Shown here: in pieces, positions 8,092 through 17,179 of the stretch | How positions within the stretch are numbered: the first letter of the stretch is position 1 | Layout: each line of letters begins with the position of its first letter | Source: JAIQFL01 sp035295745 | GTDB lineage: Bacteria; Acidobacteriota; Terriglobia; Bryobacterales; Bryobacteraceae | Direction of reading: 5' to 3' | DNA length: 64,000 nt | Assembly: GCA_035295745.1 (NCBI GenBank) | Contig: DATGIL010000071.1 | Coordinates: 124,001-188,000 of the forward strand | Made by a program: the position numbers and the translations under genes | Notes under the pieces: model-generated | The model's database searches: none | What the model was told of the DNA's origin: nothing | The model's input: the letters and a program-made list of their open reading frames with translations, nothing else

Positions 8092-9666
8092 ATGCACTGC
8101 TCCTGCGTCCGGCATACTGACATCCCGCACACCTCATCGCTGTTCGCCGATTTCCTGTATCATCCGGACCGCATTGCGCGGTTCTACCCCCACCCCCATC
8201 GTGACTTGAGCGCATATCAAACGGCGGCTACGGAGGTCAACCTGCCGCCCGACCGGCGGGCAGCGCTGATTTCCGCGTTGCGGGTCCAGAATGCGGGGAG
8301 TCCCGCGCTGGAGCGTTTGGCGCAACCGAAAACGGTCGCGGTGCTCACGGGTCAGCAAGTCGGGCTGTTTTCTGGACCGTCCTATACAATTTACAAGTTG
8401 CTGCACGCCGCCAAACTGGCCGAGTGGCTCACCGAAAACGGAATTCCGGCGGTGCCGGTCTTCTGGCTGGCCACGGAAGACCACGATTTCGCCGAGGTCA
8501 ACCACGCTTGGGTCTTCGATTCCGAACATCATCCAGTGAAGCTCGAAATGCGCCGCGCGGCGAGCGCTCAGCCGGTGGGTGGCGTCGTGCTCGCCGATCC
8601 TCCCGTGCGCGAATTGCGGACCGCGCTGCACGGCCTGCCGTTCGGTGAAGAGGTGGCCGACCTGGTGGAGGAGACCTATCGGGCCGGCAGTTCCATGGGC
8701 AAAGCTTTCGGAGAACTACTCCGCAGCCTGCTCGAGAAGTTCGACGTGCTCCAGGTGGATCCGATGCTGCCGGAGTTTCGCGAGCTGGCCGCGCCAACCA
8801 TTCGCGCGGCAGTCGGAGCCGCGCCCGAGCTGACCGGCGCGATTCTCGCGCGGAACCAGGAATTGGTGGCTGCTGGATACCATGCGCAGGTCCACGTGGA
8901 GAGCCAGACGTCGCTGGTGTTCCTGCTCGAGAACGGCAAGCGCCTGGCCTTGCGGCGGAACGGTGACGAGTACACGCTGAACGGCCGACGCTTCTCCACG
9001 GCGGAACTGTTGGATCGTGCCGCATCGCTTTCACCCAACGCGCTGTTGCGGCCGGTGGTGCAGGATTCCATGCTGCCCACGGTAGCCTGTATCGGTGGTC
9101 CGGCGGAACTGGCCTACTTTGCGCAGTCCGAGGCGATCTACAGCGCGATCCTGGGGCGTATGCCTGTACCTGTGCCGCGCAGCGGGTTTAGCATCATCGA
9201 TCAACACAGCCAGAAGCTGATGGATCGGTATGGTCTTGTATTGCAGCACTTCTTCCATGGGGAGGAAGCGCTGCGCGAACGGATCTCAGCGAAGCTGGTC
9301 CCTCCGGCGGTGGGCGGCGCCATGCGGGAGGCCGAGACGAGCGTGCAGAAAGCCATCGACAAGCTGCGCGGCGAGCTCAGCGGTTTCGACCCCACGCTCG
9401 CCAGGGCGCTCGAGCGCAGCGGCCGCAAGATCCAGTATCAGCTCGATAAAGTGGAGCGCAAGACCGGGCGCGAAGCTATGCGCAGGCATGCCCGCGCGGC
9501 CCACGATGCCTCGTCGCTTTACGGCCTGATCTTCCCCGAGCGCACCTTGCAGGAGCGCACATACTCCATACTTCCCTTCCTCGCAAAGCACGGATTCGAA
9601 CTCATCGATCATATCTACGAAGCCCTCCAGTTAGACTGCCCCGATCACCGGGTAATGGTAATCTGA
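8092..9666 (+). CDS. bshC: bacillithiol biosynthesis cysteine-adding enzyme BshC
   Basis: BshC adds cysteine to glucosaminyl-malate in the last step of bacillithiol synthesis, a low-molecular-weight thiol made by Firmicutes and several other phyla including Acidobacteriota. The 524-residue length fits. Family features include the N-terminal LFADFLYHPDRIARFYPH region, LTGQQVGLFSGPSYTIYK (about 85-102), VFWLATEDHDFAEVNH (about 125-140), and a C-terminal coiled coil rich in Arg/Lys/Glu. The N-terminus matches the family from the ATG at 8092, which supports this start despite the inverted repeat right before it. bshA and bshB are not in the window. Confidence 0.92.
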   Translation: MHCSCVRHTDIPHTSSLFADFLYHPDRIARFYPHPHRDLSAYQTAATEVNLPPDRRAALISALRVQNAGSPALERLAQPKTVAVLTGQQVGLFSGPSYTIYKLLHAAKLAEWLTENGIPAVPVFWLATEDHDFAEVNHAWVFDSEHHPVKLEMRRAASAQPVGGVVLADPPVRELRTALHGLPFGEEVADLVEETYRAGSSMGKAFGELLRSLLEKFDVLQVDPMLPEFRELAAPTIRAAVGAAPELTGAILARNQELVAAGYHAQVHVESQTSLVFLLENGKRLALRRNGDEYTLNGRRFSTAELLDRAASLSPNALLRPVVQDSMLPTVACIGGPAELAYFAQSEAIYSAILGRMPVPVPRSGFSIIDQHSQKLMDRYGLVLQHFFHGEEALRERISAKLVPPAVGGAMREAETSVQKAIDKLRGELSGFDPTLARALERSGRKIQYQLDKVERKTGREAMRRHARAAHDASSLYGLIFPERTLQERTYSILPFLAKHGFELIDHIYEALQLDCPDHRVMVI

Positions 9667-9682
9667 TCCTTTTGCGCCATCT

Positions 9683-12376
9683 ATGACACGAGAACAGGCG
9701 CGCATAGAAGAGTCGCGCCAGCGCCGCGCGCATTGGAACCGGTGGGGACCTTTCCTCAGCGAACGCGCCTGGGGCACGGTGCGCGAGGACTACAGCCCGG
9801 ATGGGTCGGCGTGGGAATACTTCTCACATGATCATGCGCGCTCGCGCGCCTACCGCTGGAATGAGGACGGACTGCTGGGCATGTGCGACCGGCATCAGCG
9901 CATTTGCCTGGCGCTTGCCCTGTGGAACGGCCGCGACCGCATTCTCAAGGAGCGATTCTTCGGCCTGACGGGAAACGAAGGCAATCACGGAGAAGACGTC
10001 AAGGAATACTATTTCTACCTCGACAACACTCCGACGCATTCCTACATGAAGGCCCTGTACAAGTACCCGCAGGCCGCGTTTCCCTACGAGCAATTGCTTT
10101 CGGAGAATCGCAAGCGCAGCCGCAACGATCCCGAATATGAGCTCGCCGACACGGGGGTGTTCCGAGAGAACCGGTACTTCGACGTGACGGTAGAGTATGC
10201 CAAAGCCACACCCGAAGATATTCTGATCCGCATTGGCGTGGTGAATCGCGGCCCCGAAGCAGCCACGCTGCACGTCCTGCCTACGGTGTGGTTCCGCAAC
10301 TTGTGGTCGTGGGGCAACGGCGGTCACAAGCCGGAACTTCGCAAAGGCTCGGAACCGTCCACGATCGAGCTCGACGAGCCGAACTACGGAAAGCGCTGGC
10401 TATATCTCGCGGATGCGCGCCCCGGCCCTTGGGAACCATTCGGCATCGTTCCATCCAGCGCTCCGCCAGCCACACCTGCGCCAACCCTGCTGTTTACGGA
10501 GAACGAGACCAACTTCCCGCGGTTGTTTGGTATCCCCGGCGCATCACCATACACCAAGGACGGCATCGGCGAGTACGTGGTGCACGGCAATCATGCGGCG
10601 GTGAATCCGTACGGCGTGGGGACGAAAGCCTCCGGACATTATGTTCTGGATCTGCAAGGGGGCGCTTCCGCGTACATCGATTTACGATTCACCGACGCGC
10701 CCTGTGCCCAACCTTTTGGCGATGCCTTCTCGCGAATGCTGCAGGATCGCTTCGACGACGCGAGCGATTTTTACGCCACGGTAACGCCGCGAGAGATGAC
10801 CTACGACGGCCGTGCCGTAATGCGGCAGGCTTTCGCTGGATTGCTGTGGTCGAAACAGTTCTACCACTACGTGGTGCGGGACTGGCTGCGTGGCGACCCG
10901 GGACAGCCGCCTCCGCCCGCGGGACGGAAAGACGGCCGCAATCACGAATGGACTCATCTCTATAATGCCGACGTGATCTCGATGCCGGACAAGTGGGAAT
11001 ACCCTTGGTACGCTGCTTGGGATCTCGCTTTCCACTGTGTGCCGCTGGCGCTGATCGACTCCGAATACGCCAAGGAACAGCTCACCCTGATGGTGCGCGA
11101 GTGGTACTTGCATCCGAACGGGCAGCTTCCGGCGTACGAATGGAACTTCGGGGACGTCAATCCGCCGGTGCATGCCTGGGCGGCGTGGCGGGTTTACAAG
11201 ATCGAGGAGAAACGGCGCGGCAAGCCGGACCGCGCCTTTCTGGAGCGCATCTTTCATAAGATGCTGCTTAACTTCACGTGGTGGGTGAACCGCAAGGACG
11301 CGCAGGGCAACAACGTGTTCCAAGGCGGCTTTCTGGGACTCGACAACATTGGACTATTCAATCGCAGCGCTCCGCTGCCCGGCGGTGGCTTCATCGAGCA
11401 GGCCGACGGCACGGGTTGGATGGCGATGTATAGCTTAAACCTGCTGGCCATCGCTCTGGAACTCGCGCGTGAGGACTCGGCTTACGAGGACGTCGCCAGC
11501 AAGTTCTGGGAGCATTTCCTGTTCATCGCAAACGCCATCAATCACCTGGGCGAAGAACGCATCGGCATGTGGGACGAGGAGGATGGATTCTTCTACGACG
11601 TGCTGCATTGGCCGGACGGTCATCACACGCCGCTCAAGGTGCGGTCGATGGTGGGGCTGATCCCGTTGTTCGCGGTGGAGACGTTGGAGCCTCGGGTGAT
11701 GGCGCGCTTTCCGGGCTTTCGGCGGCGGATGGATTGGTTCATCGAGAATCGCAGTGACCTGACGCATAACGTGGCTTCGATGGAAATTCCGGGCAAGGGC
11801 GAGCGGCGGCTCCTTTCCATCGTGAATCCCACGCAACTTCGACAGATTCTGAGGCGCATGCTGGACGAAGACGAGTTTCTGTCGCCTTACGGAATTCGCA
11901 GTGTGTCGCGGGTGCACAAAGATCATCCGTGCGTGCTGCGCAGCGACGGCACCGAATATCGCGTGAACTACGAGCCGGCGGAATCGGAGACCGAAATTTT
12001 CGGCGGAAACTCCAACTGGCGCGGACCGGTCTGGTTCCCCGTGAATTACCTGATCATCGAGGCGCTGCAGAAGTTCCACCACTACTTGGGGGACGAGTAC
12101 AAAGTGGAGTGCCCGACGCGGTCCGGCCGGATGATGACGCTGTGGGAGGTCGCCGCCGAGATTTCGCGGCGCCTGTCGGGACTGTTCCTCAAGGATGATC
12201 ACGGGCGACGGCCGGCCCACGGCAACAGCGAGCCGTTCGGCAGCGATCCAAGCTGGAACGAACTGATTCTGTTCTACGAATACTTTCACGGCGATACAGG
12301 TGCGGGCCTGGGCGCGAGTCATCAGACTGGCTGGACGGGGCTGGTGGCGAAGCTGCTGCAGCAAAGCGGGGAGTAA
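9683..12376 (+). CDS. Glycoside hydrolase family 63-like glucosidase
   Basis: A large (897-residue) enzyme of the GH63 / mannosyl-oligosaccharide glucosidase clan with an (alpha/alpha)6 barrel. The C-terminal signature FYEYFHGDTGAGLGASHQTGW (about 862-882) is typical of bacterial GH63. So are the upstream WEYPWYAAWDLAFH and NSNWRGPVWFPVNY segments, each with an acidic or aromatic cluster expected at the active site. No signal peptide is seen, so it is probably cytoplasmic. It likely removes alpha-linked glucose from small glucosides or glucans. It follows bshC by 16 bases and faces the glycogen/trehalose genes on the other strand, so a role in alpha-glucan turnover is likely but not proven. 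Confidence 0.85.
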   Translation: MTREQARIEESRQRRAHWNRWGPFLSERAWGTVREDYSPDGSAWEYFSHDHARSRAYRWNEDGLLGMCDRHQRICLALALWNGRDRILKERFFGLTGNEGNHGEDVKEYYFYLDNTPTHSYMKALYKYPQAAFPYEQLLSENRKRSRNDPEYELADTGVFRENRYFDVTVEYAKATPEDILIRIGVVNRGPEAATLHVLPTVWFRNLWSWGNGGHKPELRKGSEPSTIELDEPNYGKRWLYLADARPGPWEPFGIVPSSAPPATPAPTLLFTENETNFPRLFGIPGASPYTKDGIGEYVVHGNHAAVNPYGVGTKASGHYVLDLQGGASAYIDLRFTDAPCAQPFGDAFSRMLQDRFDDASDFYATVTPREMTYDGRAVMRQAFAGLLWSKQFYHYVVRDWLRGDPGQPPPPAGRKDGRNHEWTHLYNADVISMPDKWEYPWYAAWDLAFHCVPLALIDSEYAKEQLTLMVREWYLHPNGQLPAYEWNFGDVNPPVHAWAAWRVYKIEEKRRGKPDRAFLERIFHKMLLNFTWWVNRKDAQGNNVFQGGFLGLDNIGLFNRSAPLPGGGFIEQADGTGWMAMYSLNLLAIALELAREDSAYEDVASKFWEHFLFIANAINHLGEERIGMWDEEDGFFYDVLHWPDGHHTPLKVRSMVGLIPLFAVETLEPRVMARFPGFRRRMDWFIENRSDLTHNVASMEIPGKGERRLLSIVNPTQLRQILRRMLDEDEFLSPYGIRSVSRVHKDHPCVLRSDGTEYRVNYEPAESETEIFGGNSNWRGPVWFPVNYLIIEALQKFHHYLGDEYKVECPTRSGRMMTLWEVAAEISRRLSGLFLKDDHGRRPAHGNSEPFGSDPSWNELILFYEYFHGDTGAGLGASHQTGWTGLVAKLLQQSGE

Positions 12377-12492
12377 GCTGGACGACAACAGCAGATCGGG
12401 GATCTACTACACCCTGGTATTTGAAATCCCATCAGCGATTCATCTGGACCATGTTGGAGCCCTCCGGTTCGAGACTTCTCCGAAAACTCTGC

Positions 12493-12498
12493 GATAAT
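12493..12498 (+). promoter_or_regulatory. -10-like hexamer GATAAT before the lipoprotein gene
   Basis: GATAAT, preceded by TGC (partial extended -10), ends eight bases before the ATG at 12507. The placement fits a leaderless transcript. The best -35 candidate, TTCGAG, is weak. Confidence 0.35.
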
Positions 12499-12506
12499 TG
12501 TCCTCT

Positions 12507-13130
12507 ATGATTCGATGGCCACTGATAGGCGCTGCGGCCGTCGCTTTAGTGCTGTTGCCAGGGTGCAACCGGGTTGCAGATCGCAGTGTAACGGTCGAGC
12601 ACCATCTGCCCGAAGAGGCGTTTGTGGGGTTCGACTTGGAAGCCCTGCCCAACGCAAGTGGCGACGGGACCCGGCAGTGGGTTGGAATATACAACTCACC
12701 TGGAAGGATCGCCAGGTTCCGAATGGACTTCGGAGCACCGGAATCGACGCCCGGCAAGACCGCCGGAGGGCCCGATGTAAAGTCGGGCGAAGGCACCCTG
12801 ATACCCCAACCGGGATCGGACTCCAGTGTTCTTCTCGTCGATCTGCAAAAAGCTCTTAGTGCCAAAAATGCGCCTGCTGTTCCTCAAACCAAAACCAGCA
12901 TCCCATTTACGTATGTAGAAGTCGGGGACAACCTGTCACAAGCAGCCGTCGGCGCGTTTAACGCAACTCCACCGGGCAATTGGAGAGCGCTGAAACTCAT
13001 CTTCGGAGACGGGGAGCGGGAATCGCAAATCTTTCTGCATATCAATGCCAGCATCAGGAAAGGGCAATTCTCCATAAAGGAGCCCCGCTATGGAGATTTG
13101 GCGTTGGCCGAACTCGCGAAGGCGCTCTGA
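12507..13130 (+). CDS. Predicted lipoprotein of unknown function
   Basis: About 207 residues, with a short hydrophobic signal and a lipobox LLPGC near residue 18, so it should be lipidated and held in a membrane. The mature part looks like a soluble beta-rich domain (LPEEAFVGFDLEAL, RFRMDFGAP, WRALKLIFGDGERESQIFLHINA). I recognise no family. A TTG three codons upstream (12498) could also start it, but the ATG fits the -10 spacing better. It ends convergently with the debranching enzyme, with a REP-like palindrome between them. Confidence 0.65.
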   Translation: MIRWPLIGAAAVALVLLPGCNRVADRSVTVEHHLPEEAFVGFDLEALPNASGDGTRQWVGIYNSPGRIARFRMDFGAPESTPGKTAGGPDVKSGEGTLIPQPGSDSSVLLVDLQKALSAKNAPAVPQTKTSIPFTYVEVGDNLSQAAVGAFNATPPGNWRALKLIFGDGERESQIFLHINASIRKGQFSIKEPRYGDLALAELAKAL

Positions 13131-13154
13131 ACGACGTTCCACCTGCAACAGACT

Positions 13155-13216
13155 TGGTACAGGCCGGAAAAGCGTCGACAAGAGTGTCGACGCGGCGAAG
13201 AAAGCCTTCGCGCCAC
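13155..13216. repeat. REP-like palindromic repeat, copy C (short)
   Basis: Contains the inner palindrome GCGTCGACAAGAGTGTCGACGC, preceded by GGCCGGAAAA and followed by a terminal arm ending GCGCCAC. The same core order (GAAAAG, CGTCGA, GAGT, TCGACG, then a GCGCCAC end) occurs in the copies at 38451-38591 and 52877-53071. It lies between two convergent genes. Confidence 0.6.
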
Positions 13217-13219
13217 GGC

Positions 13220-15262
13220 TTACAGCACGTGCGGCGCCGTCTTGACCCAGCAGCGCAGTACCTCGGCTACGCTCCACGCCTGCGCGACACAGCCGCGGGG
13301 TGTGTATGGCGCCTCGGCATCGAAGATCTCGCTGATCGAGCCGATACAGGCCTCGTTCATGTGCGGAGTGAAGCCTTCGACGAATTTGCGGGCTTGCGAC
13401 TCCTCTCCCGGATGCACCTTCAGCCATGCGTCGATATAAGGGCCGATCAGCCACGCCCAAACCGTTCCCTGATGATAGGCTGCGTCGCGCGACCGCAAAT
13501 CGCCATAGTATTTGGATTTGTAGTCCTGGCTCCCGGGAGCGAGCGAGCGCAGTCCCACGGGCGTGAGCAGTCTCTGCGTCACCACATCCATCACCGCGGC
13601 CCATCGGGCTTGATCCAGCACCGGATAATCAAGCGAAATGGCGAGCACCTGATTGGGCCGGCAAGCGGAATCGTTGCCGCCGGTCTCGGCGTCCACCACA
13701 TCGTAGAGATAAGCCCCCTCTTCATACCAGAAGCGCTTCTGGAAGGACTCATGGGCGTGGGCCGCGATGTCGCCGATCCGGCGGGCGCGGTCCGGTTGCT
13801 GCTCTTCGCAGAGCCATCGTTCCATCAGACGCAGCGCGTTGTACCAGAGGGCATTGATCTCCACGGCCTTGCCGCGCCGCGGTGTCACCACCCAGCCGTC
13901 GACCTTGGCGTCCATCCAAGTGAGCTGGTAACCCTCCTGGCCTTGGCGCAGTAACGAGTCTACGGGGTCCATGCCGATACCGAATCGCGTGCCGCGGATG
14001 TGGTGGTCGATCACGTCCACCAGTTTCGGCAGCAACAACTGCAGCGTGGTCCGGTCGCCGCTGACCTCCACGTAGCGATTGATGGCGTGGAAGAACCATA
14101 ACGTGGCGTCCGCGGTGTGGTAGAGGCCCTGCTTCTCGCCCTCGGGAAACATATTGGGGATCAAACCGTCGCGAATGTAATCCGCGAAGGTGCGCAGAAT
14201 CCATCCCGCTTCAGTGTTGCGCCCCGTCGTGAGGGTCAATCCCTCGAGGCTGATCATCGTATCGCGGCCCCAATCGGTGAACCAGTGATAGCCTGCGATC
14301 ACGGTGCGGATCTCATTGCCGGCGGCGCGTGCGCGGGCGGCGTCCTCTACGCGGCCCACCGGTGTGATCAGAAACTGATCGGCGGCGCAGACCCACTCGG
14401 CCGCGGGGCCGGTACGCGTTTGCGGATGCGAGCGCGCGAGCAGCAGCTTGCGCCGGTCCAACTCCGCCCGGAACGCCATCTCGGGCGTCAGCGCGCGAAT
14501 CGTCTCCCAGTTTTCGGTCGAAGCGACTAGCGTCACCCGATCGCCTTCGTGCAGGTCGGAGCGAAAGTAACCGGGACTCCACAGCGAGCCCTGCCACTCG
14601 TATCCACGGCTGCGTTCGGTGGGATAGGGAATCGTCTGCGTCTCCTTGCGGTCGAACGTGAATGCGGAGGCTGGGCCGAGGATTAACAACCGCAGCGTGG
14701 GAAGATCGTGGCCCGAGGAGATCTCGAACTGATCGTCGCAGGCCGTCAGAACGTATTTCTGTGGTCCGCCCGCATTCACCGGATCGTCATGGGGCCGGAA
14801 GTGAATCGCGGGCCGCAAGCCGAGGCGCAGTTTCCCGATGCCTGACAGGAGTTGATAGGCGACGTGCACGGTGTTCTGCCGGTACGGCATGAGCAGGCGC
14901 TTTTCCAGAACAAAGCCCTCCCACTCATAGCGCCACACCGGCAGTCCGCCCTCGAGTCGAAAGTTCGCCACCGGTAGCGTATGTTCGGGCGCAGTCGATG
15001 TGAGCTCTTCGGCGCCGGTATAGACCGCGCGGTGGTCCGGCAGGCGCAGACGTTCCGACAGGCCATTGAGCATCATGGTGCGGCCGAGCGGATTCGGCAG
15101 CGCTGCGATCAGCAGTCCGTGATAGCGCCGCGTAATTGCGCCACTCACGGTACCGGAAGCGTAACCGCCGAGGCCGTTGGTGACCAGCCATTCTTCGCGG
15201 AGGTGCGGGTCGGCTTCCGGATCGAAGAGCGTGCGTTTAGGTACTCGAATCAAGTCTGCCAT
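13220..15262 (-). CDS. Amylo-alpha-1,6-glucosidase (bacterial glycogen debranching enzyme)
   Basis: A 680-residue protein of the GDE C-terminal (GH133-type) family that hydrolyses alpha-1,6 branch points. The N-terminal domain contains WLVTNGLGGYASGTVSGAITRRYHGLL, a hallmark of this family. The catalytic (alpha/alpha)6 domain has HWFTDWGRDTMISLEGL (around residue 330) and the acidic DAAYHQGTVWAWLIGPY near the C-terminus. The frame extends to 15394, but that adds 44 basic residues; the ATG at 15262 directly precedes the conserved start and overlaps the treZ end by 13 bases. It is the third gene of a minus-strand glgX-treZ-GDE operon. Confidence 0.88.
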   Translation of the reverse strand: MADLIRVPKRTLFDPEADPHLREEWLVTNGLGGYASGTVSGAITRRYHGLLIAALPNPLGRTMMLNGLSERLRLPDHRAVYTGAEELTSTAPEHTLPVANFRLEGGLPVWRYEWEGFVLEKRLLMPYRQNTVHVAYQLLSGIGKLRLGLRPAIHFRPHDDPVNAGGPQKYVLTACDDQFEISSGHDLPTLRLLILGPASAFTFDRKETQTIPYPTERSRGYEWQGSLWSPGYFRSDLHEGDRVTLVASTENWETIRALTPEMAFRAELDRRKLLLARSHPQTRTGPAAEWVCAADQFLITPVGRVEDAARARAAGNEIRTVIAGYHWFTDWGRDTMISLEGLTLTTGRNTEAGWILRTFADYIRDGLIPNMFPEGEKQGLYHTADATLWFFHAINRYVEVSGDRTTLQLLLPKLVDVIDHHIRGTRFGIGMDPVDSLLRQGQEGYQLTWMDAKVDGWVVTPRRGKAVEINALWYNALRLMERWLCEEQQPDRARRIGDIAAHAHESFQKRFWYEEGAYLYDVVDAETGGNDSACRPNQVLAISLDYPVLDQARWAAVMDVVTQRLLTPVGLRSLAPGSQDYKSKYYGDLRSRDAAYHQGTVWAWLIGPYIDAWLKVHPGEESQARKFVEGFTPHMNEACIGSISEIFDAEAPYTPRGCVAQAWSVAEVLRCWVKTAPHVL

Positions 15263-17139
15263 GTTGGGTCTTCCGCGCACGGGCGCAACACAACGGCGGC
15301 GTGTCCAGGGATACGCCACCCCAGTCCCCTCTCTACCGGAGCGGTTCCGGACCCGCCATAACAGGGTGCCTCGCTCGACCAAATCAGATCCCACAGATGG
15401 CCTTCGACTGGGGCGAGCAGCGGCTCCGGTGCGGACTCGAGGGTCAGGTCACGGCCCATGTTTACGATCAGAAGGCGATCATCGCCAGGGCGTCCAATGC
15501 TCCCGCCAAAATAGCGGAGCACGAATACCTCCTCGCCGAGTACAGCGCCATCCACGACGCCCGATTTCTGCGCGTGGAAGAGAGGATCTTCACGCCGCAA
15601 TCGCAGCAGGTCTTTGTGAAGCTGATAAATCCCTGCGTGGGCCTGTCGCTCGCTGAGGTCAATTCGGGAGCGTTCGAATGTCCCGACCTCACCGGGATCC
15701 GGGTGATGCGGACGCATCTCCGCCTGTGCCAGGTTGGGAAATTCCGAGAGCGATTGAATACGCCCCTCCGACACCAATGGCCGGGCATCGGGCTCGTGGT
15801 CCGCGAAAAAGAAGAACGGGCTCGACGCGGCGAATTCCTGTCCTTGAAAAAGCAGGGGCGTGGATGGTGCGAGCAGCAGCAGCGCAGTCATCGCACGAAA
15901 CCGTCCCGGGCTGGTCATATGGTGTACGCGTTCTCCGCGGCCGGAGTTCGCCACCTGGTCGTGATTCTGGATGTAGGCTACGAACTGCGCCGGATGCAAG
16001 CCCCACGACGGCGCACCACGGCGCTTGTTTTGCCACGAGTAGCGCTGCCCCTGATACAGATAGCCGTACTTCACCGCGGAGATGAGTTCCTGCGGCTTGC
16101 CTTGGTAGTCGCTGTAGTAAGCCTGATTGTGTCCGGTCATGGCCACAACGGCAGAATGATGAAAGTCGTCATTCCAAAGGCCGTCGAGCCCGAAGCCGCC
16201 GGATTCACAGTGCCGAACCAACCGGGTCTCCTGGGGTTCGTTCTCGGCTGCGATGAACACCTTGCGCCCTTTGGCCGCAGCGCGCATACTCCTGGCCAGC
16301 GCCGCCATGATGTTCTCCGGCGAGTCGTCAACGATCTGCTGTGTAGCGTCCAGACGCAGGCCATCAATGTGATACTCCTCGGCCCAATAGGCGGTGTTGT
16401 TCGTCACGAATTCTCGCACGGGTCCGCAGTTCTCACCGTCGAAGTTCAGAGATTGGCCCCAATCGCTCTTGTGCTTTCGGGAGAAAAAGTCTTTCGAAAA
16501 TTCGGCCAGGTAGTTGCCATAGTTGCCGATGTGGTTGTAGACGACATCGAGAATGACCCCCATACCGAGACTGTGCGCTTCATTCACGAACCGGCGGAAG
16601 TCATCCGGCTCGCCATAAATGGCGACGGGTGCGTATAGGCCGACGCCATCGTAGCCCCAGCCGAAGCGTCCAGGAAAGTCGGCGACCGGCATGACCTCGA
16701 CAACGGTGATGCCCAAGTCTGCCAACTCCCGCAACTCGCGCCGTGCAGCCTCCCATGTGCCTTCCTGTGTGAAGGTGCCGAGATGCATTTCGTAGAGAAC
16801 CTGGCCTTCGATAGCGGCGCCTTGCCATGACGAATCGCTCCACGCGAAGCGGGTTGGGTCGACTACCTGAGAAGGACCGTGCGGACCGTCGGGTTGGAAT
16901 CGGGATGCGGGATCCGGAAACGCGCCGGCGCTGTCCAGGCGAAAGCGATACCGGTCGCCGTGGGATGCGCCGGCGAGGATCCCCGAGAAGTACCCGCCGC
17001 CTTCCGGTTGGAGTTCCATCGCTGTGCCGCGTTCGGGAACGACTTCGACTTTCCTCCGGCTCGCAGCCCAAACGCGAAAACTCACGCCTCCGTGCGGCAG
17101 CACTTCGGCTCCGACTGGAAATCGTCTGCGATCGGGCAT
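15250..17139 (-). CDS. treZ: Malto-oligosyltrehalose trehalohydrolase
   Basis: TreZ (GH13) releases trehalose from malto-oligosyltrehalose. The 629-residue protein has an N-terminal beta-sandwich (GGVSFRVWAASRRKVEVV) and then the GH13 barrel. Visible motifs are EVMPVADFPGRFGWGYDGV, DVVYNHIG (region I), DGLRLDATQ (nucleophile Asp), IAAENE (general acid Glu) and IQNHDQVAN (region IV). The ending matches TreZ. It lies 40 bases after glgX on the same strand. The partner TreY, which makes its substrate, is not in this window, so it must be elsewhere or the enzyme acts on another product. Confidence 0.92.
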   Translation of the reverse strand: MPDRRRFPVGAEVLPHGGVSFRVWAASRRKVEVVPERGTAMELQPEGGGYFSGILAGASHGDRYRFRLDSAGAFPDPASRFQPDGPHGPSQVVDPTRFAWSDSSWQGAAIEGQVLYEMHLGTFTQEGTWEAARRELRELADLGITVVEVMPVADFPGRFGWGYDGVGLYAPVAIYGEPDDFRRFVNEAHSLGMGVILDVVYNHIGNYGNYLAEFSKDFFSRKHKSDWGQSLNFDGENCGPVREFVTNNTAYWAEEYHIDGLRLDATQQIVDDSPENIMAALARSMRAAAKGRKVFIAAENEPQETRLVRHCESGGFGLDGLWNDDFHHSAVVAMTGHNQAYYSDYQGKPQELISAVKYGYLYQGQRYSWQNKRRGAPSWGLHPAQFVAYIQNHDQVANSGRGERVHHMTSPGRFRAMTALLLLAPSTPLLFQGQEFAASSPFFFFADHEPDARPLVSEGRIQSLSEFPNLAQAEMRPHHPDPGEVGTFERSRIDLSERQAHAGIYQLHKDLLRLRREDPLFHAQKSGVVDGAVLGEEVFVLRYFGGSIGRPGDDRLLIVNMGRDLTLESAPEPLLAPVEGHLWDLIWSSEAPCYGGSGTAPVERGLGWRIPGHAAVVLRPCAEDPTWQT

Positions 17140-17179
17140 GTTCAGTCGATGTGGCGCGGCGGATCAATTCTACGCGGCA

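Noticed and set aside
12440..12500. tRNA-like GGTTCGA segment
   Set aside because: No acceptor stem or anticodon arm could be built around it.
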